64,000 nucleotides of DNA from the NCBI RefSeq assembly GCF_006438785.1, contig NZ_RCZB01000001.1, positions 383,912 to 447,911 of the forward strand, written 5' to 3'. This document shows positions 41,502-50,539 of the stretch, one piece after another. Below the pieces are notes generated by a model. The model was not told the origin of the DNA and made no database searches. It was given only the letters and a program-made list of their open reading frames with translations. The stretch's first letter is position 1. Each line of letters starts with the position of its first letter. The stretch comes from Rhodanobacter glycinis (GTDB taxonomy: Bacteria > Pseudomonadota > Gammaproteobacteria > Xanthomonadales > Rhodanobacteraceae). Position numbers and translations under genes: made by a program.

Positions 41502-42377
41502 ATGAACAAAAACAGCGGGAGCAGGGCCGTGGAGTGGAGCGACGTACGCATCTTTCTCGCCATCGCGCGCGAGGGTTCGCTTGGCGCCGCCGCGCGCGTG
41601 GTCGGGCAGACCCAGCCGACGATGGGCCGGCGCTTGCGCGCGCTGGAGGCAGCGCTTGGCCAGGCATTGTTCCAGCGCACCACCGATGGCTTCGTGCTCA
41701 CCGACGAAGGCGCGGCCGTGATGGCCAGCGCCGAGCGCATGGAGGAAGAAGCGCTCGCCTTCGAGCGCCGGCTCGCCGGCCGCGAGAGCACGCTCAGCGG
41801 CCAGCTGCGGCTGGCCGCCTCGGACTGGTTCGGCAGTTACGTGCTCACGCCGGTGCTGGCCGAGTTCGCCCGTCGGCATCCTTCGGTCACCGTGGAACTG
41901 CTCACCGACGCGCGCCTCTACAGCCTGGCGCGTCGCGAGGCCGACCTGGCCTTCCGCATCAAGGCGTTCGACGAACCGGACGTGATCTCGCGCCGCCTGC
42001 TGCGCATGCCTTATGCGCTCTATGCCCGCCGCGGCGATCCGCGCCCGCGCAAGGACGGCCGCGGCACCCGCCTGGTTACGATGAACGCCGCGTTCGGCGG
42101 CATGCCCGACGTGACCTGGCTGAAAAAGCACCTGCCGCAGGCCAGCGTCGCCTTCACCAGCAACAACCGCGAAGCGCAGGCGCGCATGTGCGCCGAAGGC
42201 ATCGGCGTGGCCGTGCTGCCTACGGCACTCGGCGAAGCCTTTCCCGAGCTCAGGCGGGTCGACCTCGGCGATCCGCCACCGTCACGCGACACATGGCTTG
42301 GGTATCACAAGGACCTGAAGCGGCTGAACCGACTGCGCAGCCTGCTGGAGTTGCTGGCCGAACGCTTTGCCGAGTGA
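41502..42377 (+). CDS. LysR-family transcriptional regulator
   Basis: A 291-residue LTTR: VEWSDVRIFLAIAREGSLGA, VVGQTQPTMGRRLRALEAAL, then LFQRTTDGFVLTDEGAAVMA. ATGs at 41490 and 41502 are both in frame; the second is chosen as nearer the homologous start, but the Shine-Dalgarno is weak. It probably controls the divergent quinone oxidoreductase gene through the repeat between them. Confidence 0.92.
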   Translation: MNKNSGSRAVEWSDVRIFLAIAREGSLGAAARVVGQTQPTMGRRLRALEAALGQALFQRTTDGFVLTDEGAAVMASAERMEEEALAFERRLAGRESTLSGQLRLAASDWFGSYVLTPVLAEFARRHPSVTVELLTDARLYSLARREADLAFRIKAFDEPDVISRRLLRMPYALYARRGDPRPRKDGRGTRLVTMNAAFGGMPDVTWLKKHLPQASVAFTSNNREAQARMCAEGIGVAVLPTALGEAFPELRRVDLGDPPPSRDTWLGYHKDLKRLNRLRSLLELLAERFAE

Positions 42378-42499
42378 GCTTCGCCCTTCGCGGCATGGGC
42401 CATCGCGGGATGACTGGCCGCGACGCATGAAGACCTTCCGGATCGTGCTGCGCGATTCCGGGATGACAGCGAGGCGAGCCGCAACGGCACGGGCGAGGG

Positions 42500-42964
42500 C
42501 TAAAACCCCAGTTCGCTCAGTCCCGGGTGATCGTCCGGGCGCCTTCCCTGCGGCCAGTGGTACTTGCGGTCGGCTTCCCTGATCGGCGCATCGTTGATGC
42601 TGGCGATGCGCAGGCGCATCAGGCCGTTCTCGTCGAACTCCCAGTTCTCGTTGCCGTAGCTGCGGAACCACTGGCCGCTGTCGTCGTGGAACTCGTAGGC
42701 GAAGCGCACGGCGATGCGGTTGTCGCGGAAGGCCCACAGCTCCTTGATCAGCCGGTATTCCAGCTCGCGCTGCCACTTGCGGGCGAGGAAGGCCTCGATC
42801 GCCTCGCGCCCCTGCAGGAACTCGGCGCGATTGCGCCAGCGGCTGTCGGGCGAATAGGCCAGCGCCACCCTGGCCGGGTCGCGGCTGTTCCAGGCATCCT
42901 CGGCGAGGCGCACTTTCTGCATCGCGGTGTCTTCGGTGAACGGGGGCAGCGGCGGACGTTGCAT
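42500..42964 (-). CDS. DUF1348 / NTF2-like protein
   Basis: A 154-residue protein of the DUF1348 nuclear-transport-factor-2-like family: [80 protein letters not shown]. The cone-like fold usually encloses a small ligand or active site; the substrate is unknown. It is followed on the same strand side by an AraC gene start 70 bases upstream, with which it may share regulation. Confidence 0.87.
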   Translation of the reverse strand: MQRPPLPPFTEDTAMQKVRLAEDAWNSRDPARVALAYSPDSRWRNRAEFLQGREAIEAFLARKWQRELEYRLIKELWAFRDNRIAVRFAYEFHDDSGQWFRSYGNENWEFDENGLMRLRIASINDAPIREADRKYHWPQGRRPDDHPGLSELGF

Positions 42965-43034
42965 GGCGGATCTCCTGGGGACGGGACGGCCCGAAAGTGT
43001 GCGCGTCCCGTTCGGGCGCTGCCAGCGGCGCAGG

Positions 43035-43967
43035 CTAGACCTTGGTCGCGGACATCGTCTCGCCAGCCTGGCGACGGAACGCCGCGGGGCTGGTGCCGTG
43101 CACGCGCTTGAACGCCTGCCCGAATGCCGCGCGCGAGGTGTAGCCGCAGGCCTCGCCGATCATCTCGATCGAACGCGGCGTCTCGCGCAGCAGGCGCGCG
43201 GCCAGATCCATGCGCAAGGCGGTGACCACGTCCATCGGCGTGACCGGCGACAGCTCGGCGAAGTGCCGCGCAAAGCTGGCCCGCGACATGCGGCTGACCC
43301 CGGCCAGCCGTTCCAGCGTCCACGGCTCGGCCGGTGCGGCAATCACCGCGGCCAGCGCGGGCGCCACGCGGGCATCCATCAGCAGGGCGAGCAGGCCCTG
43401 GCGCAGATCGCCCTCGTCCATCAGGGTGCGCACCACCACGGTGAACAGCGCGGCGGACAGGTGCGCGATCACCGCGTCGCCGCCGGGCGAGGCCTGCAGG
43501 CTCTCGTGGCGCATGGTGTGCATCAGCGCGTGCAGGCCGGCGTAGTCGTTGCGGCCGTGCGTGCGCAGGTGCACCACCTCGGGCAGCGCTTCAAGCAATA
43601 GAGCGTGGTGCTGGCCCAGCTCGAAGGTGCCGCAGAGCACGTCGAAATCGCTGAGCGGCGCCTCGCTCGCCACCTCGACGAGGCGGCCCAGCGGGCGGCG
43701 TACCTCGGCAAACTTCATGGTGGCACCATCGGCGTGGCGCATGGTGTGCGCGGCGCCACGCGGAAACAGCACCAGGTCGCCAGCGACGAACGGGCGCCGC
43801 AGGCGGCCCACTTCCAGCACGCCCGCACCGGCCAGCACCACGTGGTACGGCACCTGGCCCGGCGGCGCCTGCGGTTGCGGCACCGACCACGCGCCAGCGA
43901 AGCGGCACAGCAGGTCCACCTGTCCGCGCAGGCCCATCGAGGCCACCAGCGCACTCAAACTGTCCAT
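43035..43967 (-). CDS. AraC-family regulator with N-terminal cupin
   Basis: A 310-residue regulator: cupin_6-type sensor ([40 protein letters not shown]) and two C-terminal helix-turn-helices ([40 protein letters not shown]). This group often controls a neighbouring oxidoreductase or AhpD-like gene. It is divergent from one, 133 bases away, so that gene is its likely target. Confidence 0.92.
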   Translation of the reverse strand: MDSLSALVASMGLRGQVDLLCRFAGAWSVPQPQAPPGQVPYHVVLAGAGVLEVGRLRRPFVAGDLVLFPRGAAHTMRHADGATMKFAEVRRPLGRLVEVASEAPLSDFDVLCGTFELGQHHALLLEALPEVVHLRTHGRNDYAGLHALMHTMRHESLQASPGGDAVIAHLSAALFTVVVRTLMDEGDLRQGLLALLMDARVAPALAAVIAAPAEPWTLERLAGVSRMSRASFARHFAELSPVTPMDVVTALRMDLAARLLRETPRSIEMIGEACGYTSRAAFGQAFKRVHGTSPAAFRRQAGETMSATKV

Positions 43968-44100
43968 CGGTCACCTCAAGACGAACGAAACCAAGATCGA
44001 GACGCGCGGGACACGACGGCGGGGGCGCGACGCCCAGCATTGTCACCACCGGCCGATGCCCAAGGCAACGCCGCCTCTTTCTTCCACAGGAGTAACCGCC

Positions 44101-44637
44101 ATGACCCGTTTGCACACTCTCGCCCACGACCAGGCCGACCAGGAAACCGCCGAGCTGTTCGGCACCATCAAGCGCAGCCTCGGCAAGCTGCCGAACCTCT
44201 ACGCCACCATCGGCAGCAACGCGCCGGCCGTACTCGCCCACGTGCTCGGCACCGGCGCCACGCTGGCGAAGAGCTCGCTCTCCAAGCGCGAGCAGGAAGC
44301 GATCAACCTCGCCGTGAGCGAAGCCACCGGCTGTGACTACTGTGTGGCCGCGCACACCATGACCGGCAAGCTGGCCGGCTACACGGCGGAGCAGACGCGC
44401 GAACTGCGCGCTGGCTCGTTCGCCGAAGATGCGCGCATCGACGCGCTGGTGAAGTTCGCGCTGCACCTGGTGCAGCAGCGCGGCACGCTGGATGCCGCCG
44501 CGGTCGACGCGCTGAAGGCCGCCGGCTTCGACGACCGCCAGCTGGTGGAGATCCCGCTGGTGGTGAGCGCGATCCTGTTTACCAACATGGTCAACCGCAT
44601 CAACGACACCACGCTGGATTTCCCCAAGGTGGCGTGA
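44101..44637 (+). CDS. AhpD-like carboxymuconolactone-decarboxylase family protein
   Basis: A 178-residue AhpD/CMD-type protein. EATGCDYCVAAHTMTGKLAG carries the C-x2-C-x3-H redox motif of peroxidase-like members. LPNLYATIGSNAPAVLAHVL and INLAVSEATG flank it. It is cytoplasmic and probably reduces peroxides or mediates disulfide exchange. CTTCCACAGGAG lies about nine bases before the ATG. It is divergent from an AraC gene and ends at a 16-bp hairpin. Confidence 0.9.
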   Translation: MTRLHTLAHDQADQETAELFGTIKRSLGKLPNLYATIGSNAPAVLAHVLGTGATLAKSSLSKREQEAINLAVSEATGCDYCVAAHTMTGKLAGYTAEQTRELRAGSFAEDARIDALVKFALHLVQQRGTLDAAAVDALKAAGFDDRQLVEIPLVVSAILFTNMVNRINDTTLDFPKVA

Positions 44638-44651
44638 GCTCATCGGATGAT

Positions 44652-44687
44652 CGCGGGTACGGGCGCCCCACGGCGCCCGTACCCGCG
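44652..44687. terminator. 16-bp perfect hairpin after the AhpD-like gene
   Basis: CGCGGGTACGGGCGCC (44652-44667), loop CCAC, GGCGCCCGTACCCGCG (44672-44687). It starts 15 bases past the stop. There is no T-run, so it may act as an mRNA-stabilising or factor-independent end, or be a REP of another type. Confidence 0.6.
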
Positions 44688-44737
44688 TGGCTCATGCGTA
44701 CCCCGCGCCAGCGTCCCCAACAGCTCGATGCCAGTGA

Positions 44738-44765
44738 CGCAAACCGGGAAAGTGCAGTCTGACCC
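44738..44765 (-). repeat. REP-like element, family C (half)
   Basis: Reading on the minus strand, CCGGGTCAGACTGCACTTTC matches the family-C core GGGGTCAGAGTGCACTTTC. No second arm is near. Confidence 0.65.
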
Positions 44766-44842
44766 GGGTGTGTCTGCTCGGCTCGACCGAGCCGGTGCAA
44801 GATACGGCCACTCGCCGACTGGTGATCGGCAGCTTGGCTGGC

Positions 44843-45262
44843 TCAGCCTGGCTGATCGCCCGAGGGGATCGCTGCCGGGTCCATCCACATCGCCTCCCAG
44901 ACGTGCCCGTCGGGGTCGGCCAGGCTGCGGCTGTACAGAAAGCCCAGGTCCTGCACGGGATTGATGTCGGCAGTTCCGCCGCTGGCTGCCGCCGCCCCGG
45001 TCATGGTGTCGACTGCGTCGCGCTCGATCAGCGAGATCGCCAGCATGACCTCGCTTGAGCTTGTGGGCGGGATCGGGCGATTCGTGAAAGTGCGCCACTT
45101 GGCGTGGGTGAGCAGCATGACGTGGATGGTTTCGCTCCATACCATGCACGCGGCCGTTTCGTCGGTGAAGTGCGGGTTGTTCTCGAAGCCGATGGCTTTG
45201 TAGAAGTCCATGGACGCGTCGAGGTTGCCGACGGGAAGGTTCACAAAAATCATTCGTGGCAC
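44843..45262 (-). CDS. VOC-family (glyoxalase-like) protein
   Basis: A 139-residue vicinal-oxygen-chelate protein: RMIFVNLPVGNLDASMDFYK, GFENNPHFTDETAACMVWSE, and LADPDGHVWEAMWMDPAAIP, which includes the final metal-ligand-type Glu. A GTG start at 45262 is used, since no ATG lies near. Family members include glyoxalases, dioxygenases and resistance proteins. Lone gene; substrate unknown. Confidence 0.87.
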   Translation of the reverse strand: MPRMIFVNLPVGNLDASMDFYKAIGFENNPHFTDETAACMVWSETIHVMLLTHAKWRTFTNRPIPPTSSSEVMLAISLIERDAVDTMTGAAAASGGTADINPVQDLGFLYSRSLADPDGHVWEAMWMDPAAIPSGDQPG

Positions 45263-45533
45263 GGTGGATATCCTTCAGCTTTGTTTAAAGGGAGCAGCAG
45301 GGTAAGAGTCCTGCTTCCTGTTCGACGAACGGCACTCGGCGTTCTCGACATGAGCAAACGAACAAGTTGAAGGCCGCTGACCAGGCGTCGGCTGGAAAGC
45401 TCAGGGGCCGAGGAATCGCCCGACTGATTCCTCCATCCGATGATTCGGGAAAGCCCGGTTGCAGCGCATCGGCTTGAGCGTGCAACGATCATCACGCCGC
45501 GCAACCCCATGTGCGATACGTGGTGAGGCCGAG

Positions 45534-46442
45534 CTAAACCGGTGCGGACTGCCGGAAACTCGCCGTGATGCGTGCCGCGTCCTGCAGCGGCGACCGACCG
45601 AAAGTGCGGGTGTACTCGCGGCTGAACTGGGTCGGGCTCTCGTACCCGACGTCGAGGGCGGCGGCGGTGACGCTCTTGCCGTGTGCCGTCAGCAGCTGCC
45701 GCGCCTGCAGCAGCCGGAGCTGCTTCTGATACTGCAGCGGACTCAACGCGGTGGCGTTCTTGAAGTGACGGTGGAACGCCGACTCGCTCATCGCGACCTG
45801 CTTGGCCAGCGCGGGGATTCGCAGCGGCTTGCGGTAGTCGCGGCGGATGCGCTGGATGGCACTGTTGATCCGCGCCAGCATCGAGTCCGGCGTCGCGATC
45901 TGGCGCAACATGTAGCCCTGCGGACCTTGCAGGACGCGATAGAGGATTTCGCGCTCGTACACGGGGGCCAAGGCGGGAATATCTTCCGGTTTGTCCATCA
46001 GGCGCAGCAGGCGCAACCACGCATCCATCAGCTCGCCCGTCACCGCGGCCACGTTGAAGGCCTCGGTGCGAGCCGGTCGCCCCTTGCTGTCGTTCCCGGA
46101 ATGAGACAGGTCGCCCAGCAGGCCGGCGATCACGGCCGGATCCAGCGTGAGGCTGACCGCCAGATACGGTTCGCCTGTGGTCGCCGGGTGCACCGTGCCG
46201 ACGGCGGGCAGCTCCACGGACATGACAAAGTAGGTGGCCGGATCGTAATGCAGCGTCCTTGCGCCCACCGTCATCGACTTGCCGCCCTGCAGGATCAGGT
46301 TGACCATCGGCTCGTAGACCGCGGCGAGCGCGTGCTCCGGGATTTCGCCTTGCACCATCGCCACGCGCGGAATCCCCGTGTCGGTGCGGCGGTTCTCGGC
46401 CCTCGATGCCAGGCGGCGCAGTTCTTCAAGTGCAGTTTGCAT
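45534..46442 (-). CDS. AraC-family transcriptional regulator
   Basis: A 302-residue regulator with an AraC_N-type sensor (VYEPMVNLILQGGKSMTVGA, YFVMSVELPAVGTV, YLAVSLTLDPAVIAGLLGDL) and two helix-turn-helices (IPALAKQVAMSESAFHRHFK; VTAAALDVGYESPTQFSREY). These are common next to oxidoreductases. The start at 46442 fits the family. It is divergent from an SDR gene with three tandem 10-bp repeats between them, so it probably controls that SDR and the VOC gene after it. Confidence 0.92.
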   Translation of the reverse strand: MQTALEELRRLASRAENRRTDTGIPRVAMVQGEIPEHALAAVYEPMVNLILQGGKSMTVGARTLHYDPATYFVMSVELPAVGTVHPATTGEPYLAVSLTLDPAVIAGLLGDLSHSGNDSKGRPARTEAFNVAAVTGELMDAWLRLLRLMDKPEDIPALAPVYEREILYRVLQGPQGYMLRQIATPDSMLARINSAIQRIRRDYRKPLRIPALAKQVAMSESAFHRHFKNATALSPLQYQKQLRLLQARQLLTAHGKSVTAAALDVGYESPTQFSREYTRTFGRSPLQDAARITASFRQSAPV

Positions 46443-46485
46443 GCCGACATGAGACACGCGCCGGGCGCGCCTGACAACTGCAAAA

Positions 46486-46515
46486 GCAGGAATGGGCAGG
46501 AATCGGCAAGGATCG
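46486..46515. promoter_or_regulatory. Three tandem 10-bp half-sites
   Basis: GCAGGAATGG, GCAGGAATCG and GCAAGGATCG follow one another directly. The 10-bp step puts them on one helix face. They lie 44 bases upstream of the AraC start and 64 upstream of the SDR start, as expected for AraC-type direct repeats. Confidence 0.55.
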
Positions 46516-46579
46516 GAAAGGCGCCGTCGGCCGTGCCTCCGTAGCCTGTGCAGCATCGAAACGCACAGGAGCTTGAGCC

Positions 46580-47323
46580 ATGAAAACCGTACTCATCACC
46601 GGCGGCAGCCGCGGCATCGGCGCCAGCGCCGCCCTCCAGTGCGCCCAGCGCGGCATGGGCGTCGTCCTGACCTACAACGCCCGGCCCGACGCGGCGCAGG
46701 CCGTTGTCGAGCGCATTCAGGCCGCCGGCGGTACTGCGGTGGCCTTGCAGCTGGATGTGGGCAACAGCAGCAGCTTCGCCGGTTTTGCGGGGCAGGTGCG
46801 CGAATCCCTGCAGACGACCTGGAACCGAAGCACGCTCGACGGCCTGGTGAACAACGCCGGCTACGGAATGTTCATGCCCATCGAGACGGTGACCGAAGAG
46901 CAGTTCGATGGCCTGTTCAACGTGCATCTCAAGGGGCCGTTCTTTCTGACCCAGGCGTTGCTGCCTTTGCTGGCCGACGGCGCCAGCATCGTCAACCTCA
47001 CCAGCGCGACGACACGCGTGGCTACGCCCGGGGTGGCGCACTATGCCGCGTTCAAGGGCGGGCTGGAGGTGCTGACGCGCTACATGGCCAAGGAGTTCGG
47101 TCCTCGCCGCATCCGGGCCAACGCGGTTTCCCCTGGCGCCATTCGCACCGAGCTGGGTGGCGGCCTCAATGACGAATTCGAGGCGCTGCTGGCCTCGCAG
47201 ACCGCGCTGGGCCGGGTGGGCGAGCCGGACGACGTGGGTCGCGTCATTGCCGGGTTGCTCTCCGACGACCTGGTCTGGGTCAATGCCCAGTCCATCGAAG
47301 TGGCGGGCGGCTACCTCATCTGA
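46580..47323 (+). CDS. Short-chain dehydrogenase/reductase
   Basis: A 247-residue SDR: TGGSRGIG cofactor loop (about 7-14), LDVGNSSSF, VNNAGYG, catalytic Ser in NLTSATTR, Tyr/Lys in HYAAFKGGLEV (Y-x3-K), and a C-terminal VAGGYLI. CACAGGAG precedes the ATG by nine bases. It is divergent from an AraC regulator and 26 bases upstream of a VOC gene, so the two enzymes are probably one operon. Confidence 0.92.
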   Translation: MKTVLITGGSRGIGASAALQCAQRGMGVVLTYNARPDAAQAVVERIQAAGGTAVALQLDVGNSSSFAGFAGQVRESLQTTWNRSTLDGLVNNAGYGMFMPIETVTEEQFDGLFNVHLKGPFFLTQALLPLLADGASIVNLTSATTRVATPGVAHYAAFKGGLEVLTRYMAKEFGPRRIRANAVSPGAIRTELGGGLNDEFEALLASQTALGRVGEPDDVGRVIAGLLSDDLVWVNAQSIEVAGGYLI

Positions 47324-47349
47324 TCGACAAGCCATACAGGAGCACGGCC

Positions 47350-47754
47350 ATGCTGGACCACATTTTTCTTTCCGTGCGTGACACCGCGCGTTCGGTCGCT
47401 TTCTACGCCGCCGCGCTGGCACCGCTGGGCATCACCCATCGGCTGAATTACGACGGTCGGCAAGGGCCGCCCGGGCATCCCGACCTCAAGGGTTTCGGTG
47501 CCGATGGCCGGGTGTTCTTCTGGCTGCGGGATGGCGTGGTGGAGGGCCGCGCCACGCACGTCGGTTTTGTCGCCCGCAACCATGCCGAGGTGGACGCTAC
47601 GTACGCCGCGGCGATGGCGGCCGGTGCCACCGACAACGGCGCCCCCGGTGCGCGCATGCATTATGACCCGCGCTACTACGCCGCCAACGTGCTGGATCCG
47701 GATGGCTACAGTCTGGAGTTTGTGCACAAGCCCTGGCAGCACTCGCAAGCATGA
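47350..47754 (+). CDS. VOC-family protein
   Basis: A 134-residue glyoxalase/bleomycin-resistance-like protein: MLDHIFLSVRDTARSVAFYA carries the first His, RATHVGFVARN the second, and VLDPDGYSLEFVHKP the final Glu. Metal-ligand positions are intact. ACAGGAG precedes the ATG. Second gene of the probable SDR-VOC operon under AraC control. Confidence 0.9.
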   Translation: MLDHIFLSVRDTARSVAFYAAALAPLGITHRLNYDGRQGPPGHPDLKGFGADGRVFFWLRDGVVEGRATHVGFVARNHAEVDATYAAAMAAGATDNGAPGARMHYDPRYYAANVLDPDGYSLEFVHKPWQHSQA

Positions 47755-47812
47755 GGCGCGAAAGTGAAGTCAGCCTGGTCCGGGCGTCGAATCCACGATC
47801 CGAAGCGGCCCT

Positions 47813-48469
47813 TCATCCGTCGGCCGGAACCCTGTCCGTGAACACCGCCAGCTGCGCGGCGAACGCGCGCTTGAAGGCGGGCCGTGCTTCGCCGCGGGCG
47901 ACATAGGCGGCGAGGGTCGGATACTCGTCCAGCAGGCCCGAGGGTCTCAATCTGAGCAGCACGCCCACCATCATCAGGTCGCCTGCGCTGAACGCGCCAT
48001 CGAGCCAGTCGGCCTCGCCAATGCGATCGGAAAGTTCGTCCAGCCGCTTGCGGATGCGATCCTTGACGAGAGGCAGGCGCTGCTCGGCCCAGGGCTTGTC
48101 GCCCTCCATGAACCTGGCAATCACGAGGTCAAGGATCGGCGGTTCCACCGTGTTGACCGCGGCAAACATCCACGTAATCGCGCGCGCGCGGGCATTCGCA
48201 TCGTTCGGCAACAGGCCCGCATGGCGCTGCGCGAGATGGAACACGATGGCCCCCGACTCGAACAGGACGAGATCGCCTTCCTCATAGGTGGGGATCTGCC
48301 CGAACGGATGCAGCGCGCGATGCGCGGGCTCCTTCATCGCGCTGAATGAAACAAGACGAACCTCGTAAGGCTGGCCTGCCTCCTCAAGCGCCCAGCGAAC
48401 GCGCATGTCGCGCGCGAGTCCCTTGCCGCGATCGGGCGAACTTTCAAAGGCGGTGATGGTGGGGGTCAT
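47813..48469 (-). CDS. Glutathione S-transferase
   Basis: A 218-residue GST. The N-terminal thioredoxin-like half (VRWALEEAGQPYEVRLVSFS, HPFGQIPTYEEGDLVLFESG) holds the cis-Pro and the E-S glutathione-binding pair. The C-terminal helical half includes ADWLDGAFSAGDLMMVGVLL with the conserved Asp cap. Cytoplasmic detoxification enzyme. The start at 48469 fits the fold. It faces away from the VOC operon with a 58-base gap; no regulator is adjacent. Confidence 0.92.
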   Translation of the reverse strand: MTPTITAFESSPDRGKGLARDMRVRWALEEAGQPYEVRLVSFSAMKEPAHRALHPFGQIPTYEEGDLVLFESGAIVFHLAQRHAGLLPNDANARARAITWMFAAVNTVEPPILDLVIARFMEGDKPWAEQRLPLVKDRIRKRLDELSDRIGEADWLDGAFSAGDLMMVGVLLRLRPSGLLDEYPTLAAYVARGEARPAFKRAFAAQLAVFTDRVPADG

Positions 48470-48551
48470 GGAGGTCTCCAGGTGATGGCATGACGCCATG
48501 AAAACGGGGCGGAGTCGAAGCGCTGCCCGGCGTGACCAAGCCACCACCGAT

Positions 48552-48597
48552 ATGTCGCTCGACTGCGGCCTTCGGCCTACGCTCAGGACGAACGGGC
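48552..48597 (+). repeat. Dispersed repeat-like motif (CTCAGGACGAACGG)
   Basis: GACTGCGGCCTTCGGCCTAC followed by GCTCAGGACGAACGG resembles a motif I have often seen between genes in xanthomonads. GGCC-TTC-GGCC gives a small hairpin. Only one copy in this window; call is from recall. Confidence 0.4.
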
Positions 48598-48602
48598 GTT
48601 CG

Positions 48603-49082
48603 TCAGCCGCGCCGGGCGGCCTCGATCGCGGCGATGTCGATCTTCGTCATCTGCATCATGGCGTCGAACGCGCGCTTGGCTACCGCGGGATCCGGGTCGG
48701 TGACCGCGGCAGTCAGGACGCGCGGGGTGATCTGCCACGACAGGCCCCACTTGTCCTGGCACCAACCGCAGGCGTTGGCCTGGCCGCCGTTGTCGATGAT
48801 GGCGTTCCAGAGGCGATCGGTTTCGGCCTGGTCGTCGGTGGCCACCTGGAACGAGAACGCATGAGTATGCGGGGTTCCGGGGCCGCCGTTCATGCCCAGG
48901 CAGGGGATGCCCATGACCGTGAACTCCACCATCAGCACGTCGCCCTGCTTGCCGGCGGGATAGTCACCCGGCGCGCGATGGATGGCTCCCACCCCGCTAT
49001 CCGGGAATGTCTTGGCGTAGAACGTGGCGGCGTCCAGTGCGGCGCCGTCGTACCAAAGGCAAATCGTGTTCTTGCTGACCAT
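48603..49082 (-). CDS. VOC-family protein, PhnB/3-demethylubiquinone-methyltransferase-like
   Basis: A 159-residue protein of the VOC/PhnB-like group often labelled 3-demethylubiquinone-9 3-methyltransferase-like: TICLWYDGAALDAATFYAKT, FTVMGIPCLGMNGGPGTPHT, ANACGWCQDKWGLSWQITPR. No methyltransferase motif is present, so that historical name is misleading. Substrate unknown. Lone gene. Confidence 0.88.
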   Translation of the reverse strand: MVSKNTICLWYDGAALDAATFYAKTFPDSGVGAIHRAPGDYPAGKQGDVLMVEFTVMGIPCLGMNGGPGTPHTHAFSFQVATDDQAETDRLWNAIIDNGGQANACGWCQDKWGLSWQITPRVLTAAVTDPDPAVAKRAFDAMMQMTKIDIAAIEAARRG

Positions 49083-49426
49083 GTGGCTTCTCCTGGTTCA
49101 GGGCGGGGAGGATGCCCTTCATACTCCTCGACGAACGACAGGCGCGCAGATCGACACGATACGTTTGCCTCCGGGTCCTGGCCACTTGCGTCCCTGATGG
49201 CCTGCAAAACGGAGTCGGAGTGCACCCGGCGAGCCACGCAGAAGGGGCTGGGGCGAACGAAGGGTCTCAGATGCCTTGGCGAGACTCCTCCCGGCACCCT
49301 GGCCGGATGCCTCTCGCGGGCGAACCTGTCACTTGCCATTTCCCTCTCATGCCGGTTCCGGTCACCAGGCGCATCGCAATTCCCTTTGCGGCTTCGCCAG
49401 CGGGCGAGTGGCGCGCCGTGCTTCTT

Positions 49427-49951
49427 TCACTGCGACGATGGGGTCACCGAAAAGGATTCGCCCCCGCCTTCCGATGCCCCGATCGCGAGCGAGAACCTGA
49501 GCTTGCATTGCGCGAGCGCGCCTTCGCGCCGATAGAACCGCTCGGCTTCGGTATTCCAGTCGGGTGTCTGCCACTGGACCTCCGCATAACCCCGCTCGTG
49601 CGCAAAGCCCACGAGCGTGGCCAGCAGCGCCGCGCCGACACCCATGCCACGGCACCCCTCCCGCACAAAGAGGCAATCCATGTGCAGGAAATCGCTGGCC
49701 GACCAGGTCGAAAATTCACTCGTCGCCGTGACGTATCCGATAGCTTTTCCGTTGGCCTCCGCGAGCCACACCGTCAGCCGTGACGGTTCGTCGGATAGCA
49801 CGCGCTCCAGCAATGCGGCCTTGCCGGCCCGGTCGTATGGCGCGCGTTCGTACCGGGCATGCTCGGCACACAGGATGACCAGTGTGCCGGCGTCCTGGAG
49901 ACCGGCTCTACGCACCATCCACGGCAGGTGTTGCTTGAATCCGGACATCAT
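49427..49951 (-). CDS. GNAT-family N-acetyltransferase
   Basis: A 174-residue GNAT protein: VRRAGLQDAGTLVILCAEHA at the start, LHMDCLFVREGCRGMGVGAA (acetyl-CoA loop R-G-x-G-V-G-A near residue 105) and FYRREGALAQCKLRFSL at the end. ATGs at 49951 and 49948 are adjacent; CAGGAAC lies upstream. It resembles diamine/spermidine-acetyltransferase-like members but the substrate cannot be named. Confidence 0.87.
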   Translation of the reverse strand: MMSGFKQHLPWMVRRAGLQDAGTLVILCAEHARYERAPYDRAGKAALLERVLSDEPSRLTVWLAEANGKAIGYVTATSEFSTWSASDFLHMDCLFVREGCRGMGVGAALLATLVGFAHERGYAEVQWQTPDWNTEAERFYRREGALAQCKLRFSLAIGASEGGGESFSVTPSSQ

Positions 49952-50044
49952 CGCGGGTTCCTGGAGATTTCCGGAGTGGCGCGACGCGATGCGATCCACC
50001 ACGTCGCTCGCCGATAACCGCTGCCGCCCTCGGCAAGGTCGCTT

Positions 50045-50452
50045 TCAGTTCGATCCGCCATCGCGGGCGAGGGCAAACCCTTCGTCGAGCCAGCCGGTGA
50101 TGCCCCCGGCCATGAGCTTCACCGGATAGCCAAGTCGTGCAAGTCGCGTGGCGGCACGGGCAGCGCCGTTGCAGTGCGGTCCCGCGCAGTAGGTGACGAA
50201 TAGCGTCGCCGGCGCATAGGTGCGCATGCGCGATTCGATGATCTTGCCGTGCGGGATGTTGATCGCTCCGGGGACATGTCCCCGCGCAAACAATTCCGGG
50301 CTGCGCGCATCGAGAAGAACGAACCCGGGGTCGCCAGATTCCATGGCGGCGTGCGTATCGAAGCAATCTGTTTCGAACGAGAACATGGATTCGAAGTGCT
50401 GGATTGCCAGCTCCGAAGGGGCGGCCGGAACTTGCCTGACGGCGTTTTGCAT
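50045..50452 (-). CDS. Rhodanese-domain protein
   Basis: A 135-residue single-domain rhodanese. FVLLDARSPELFARGHVPGA, INIPHGKI and the active-site loop VTYCAGPHCNGAARAA (Cys89) are present. The CAGPHCNGA loop is typical of rhodaneses paired with FtrA-type regulators. It probably transfers sulfane sulfur. The start at 50452 is 88 bases from the divergent FtrA-like gene, which likely controls it. Confidence 0.88.
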   Translation of the reverse strand: MQNAVRQVPAAPSELAIQHFESMFSFETDCFDTHAAMESGDPGFVLLDARSPELFARGHVPGAINIPHGKIIESRMRTYAPATLFVTYCAGPHCNGAARAATRLARLGYPVKLMAGGITGWLDEGFALARDGGSN

Positions 50453-50539
50453 CGCTGCTCTCCACATCAAGGATGCCGCTATTGTTGGACTCGCCCGCCG
50501 GGCGGACAATTGGCTGAACTGACAACATTCGATCAAATC

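Noticed and set aside
48552..48597. Possible functional hairpin or regulator near the PhnB-like gene
   Set aside because: Looks like a generic dispersed intergenic motif; no link to either neighbouring gene.
49208..49230. Family-C-like arm ACGGAGTCGGAGTGCACCC
   Set aside because: Several mismatches and no facing arm; too degraded to list as an element, though probably a relic.
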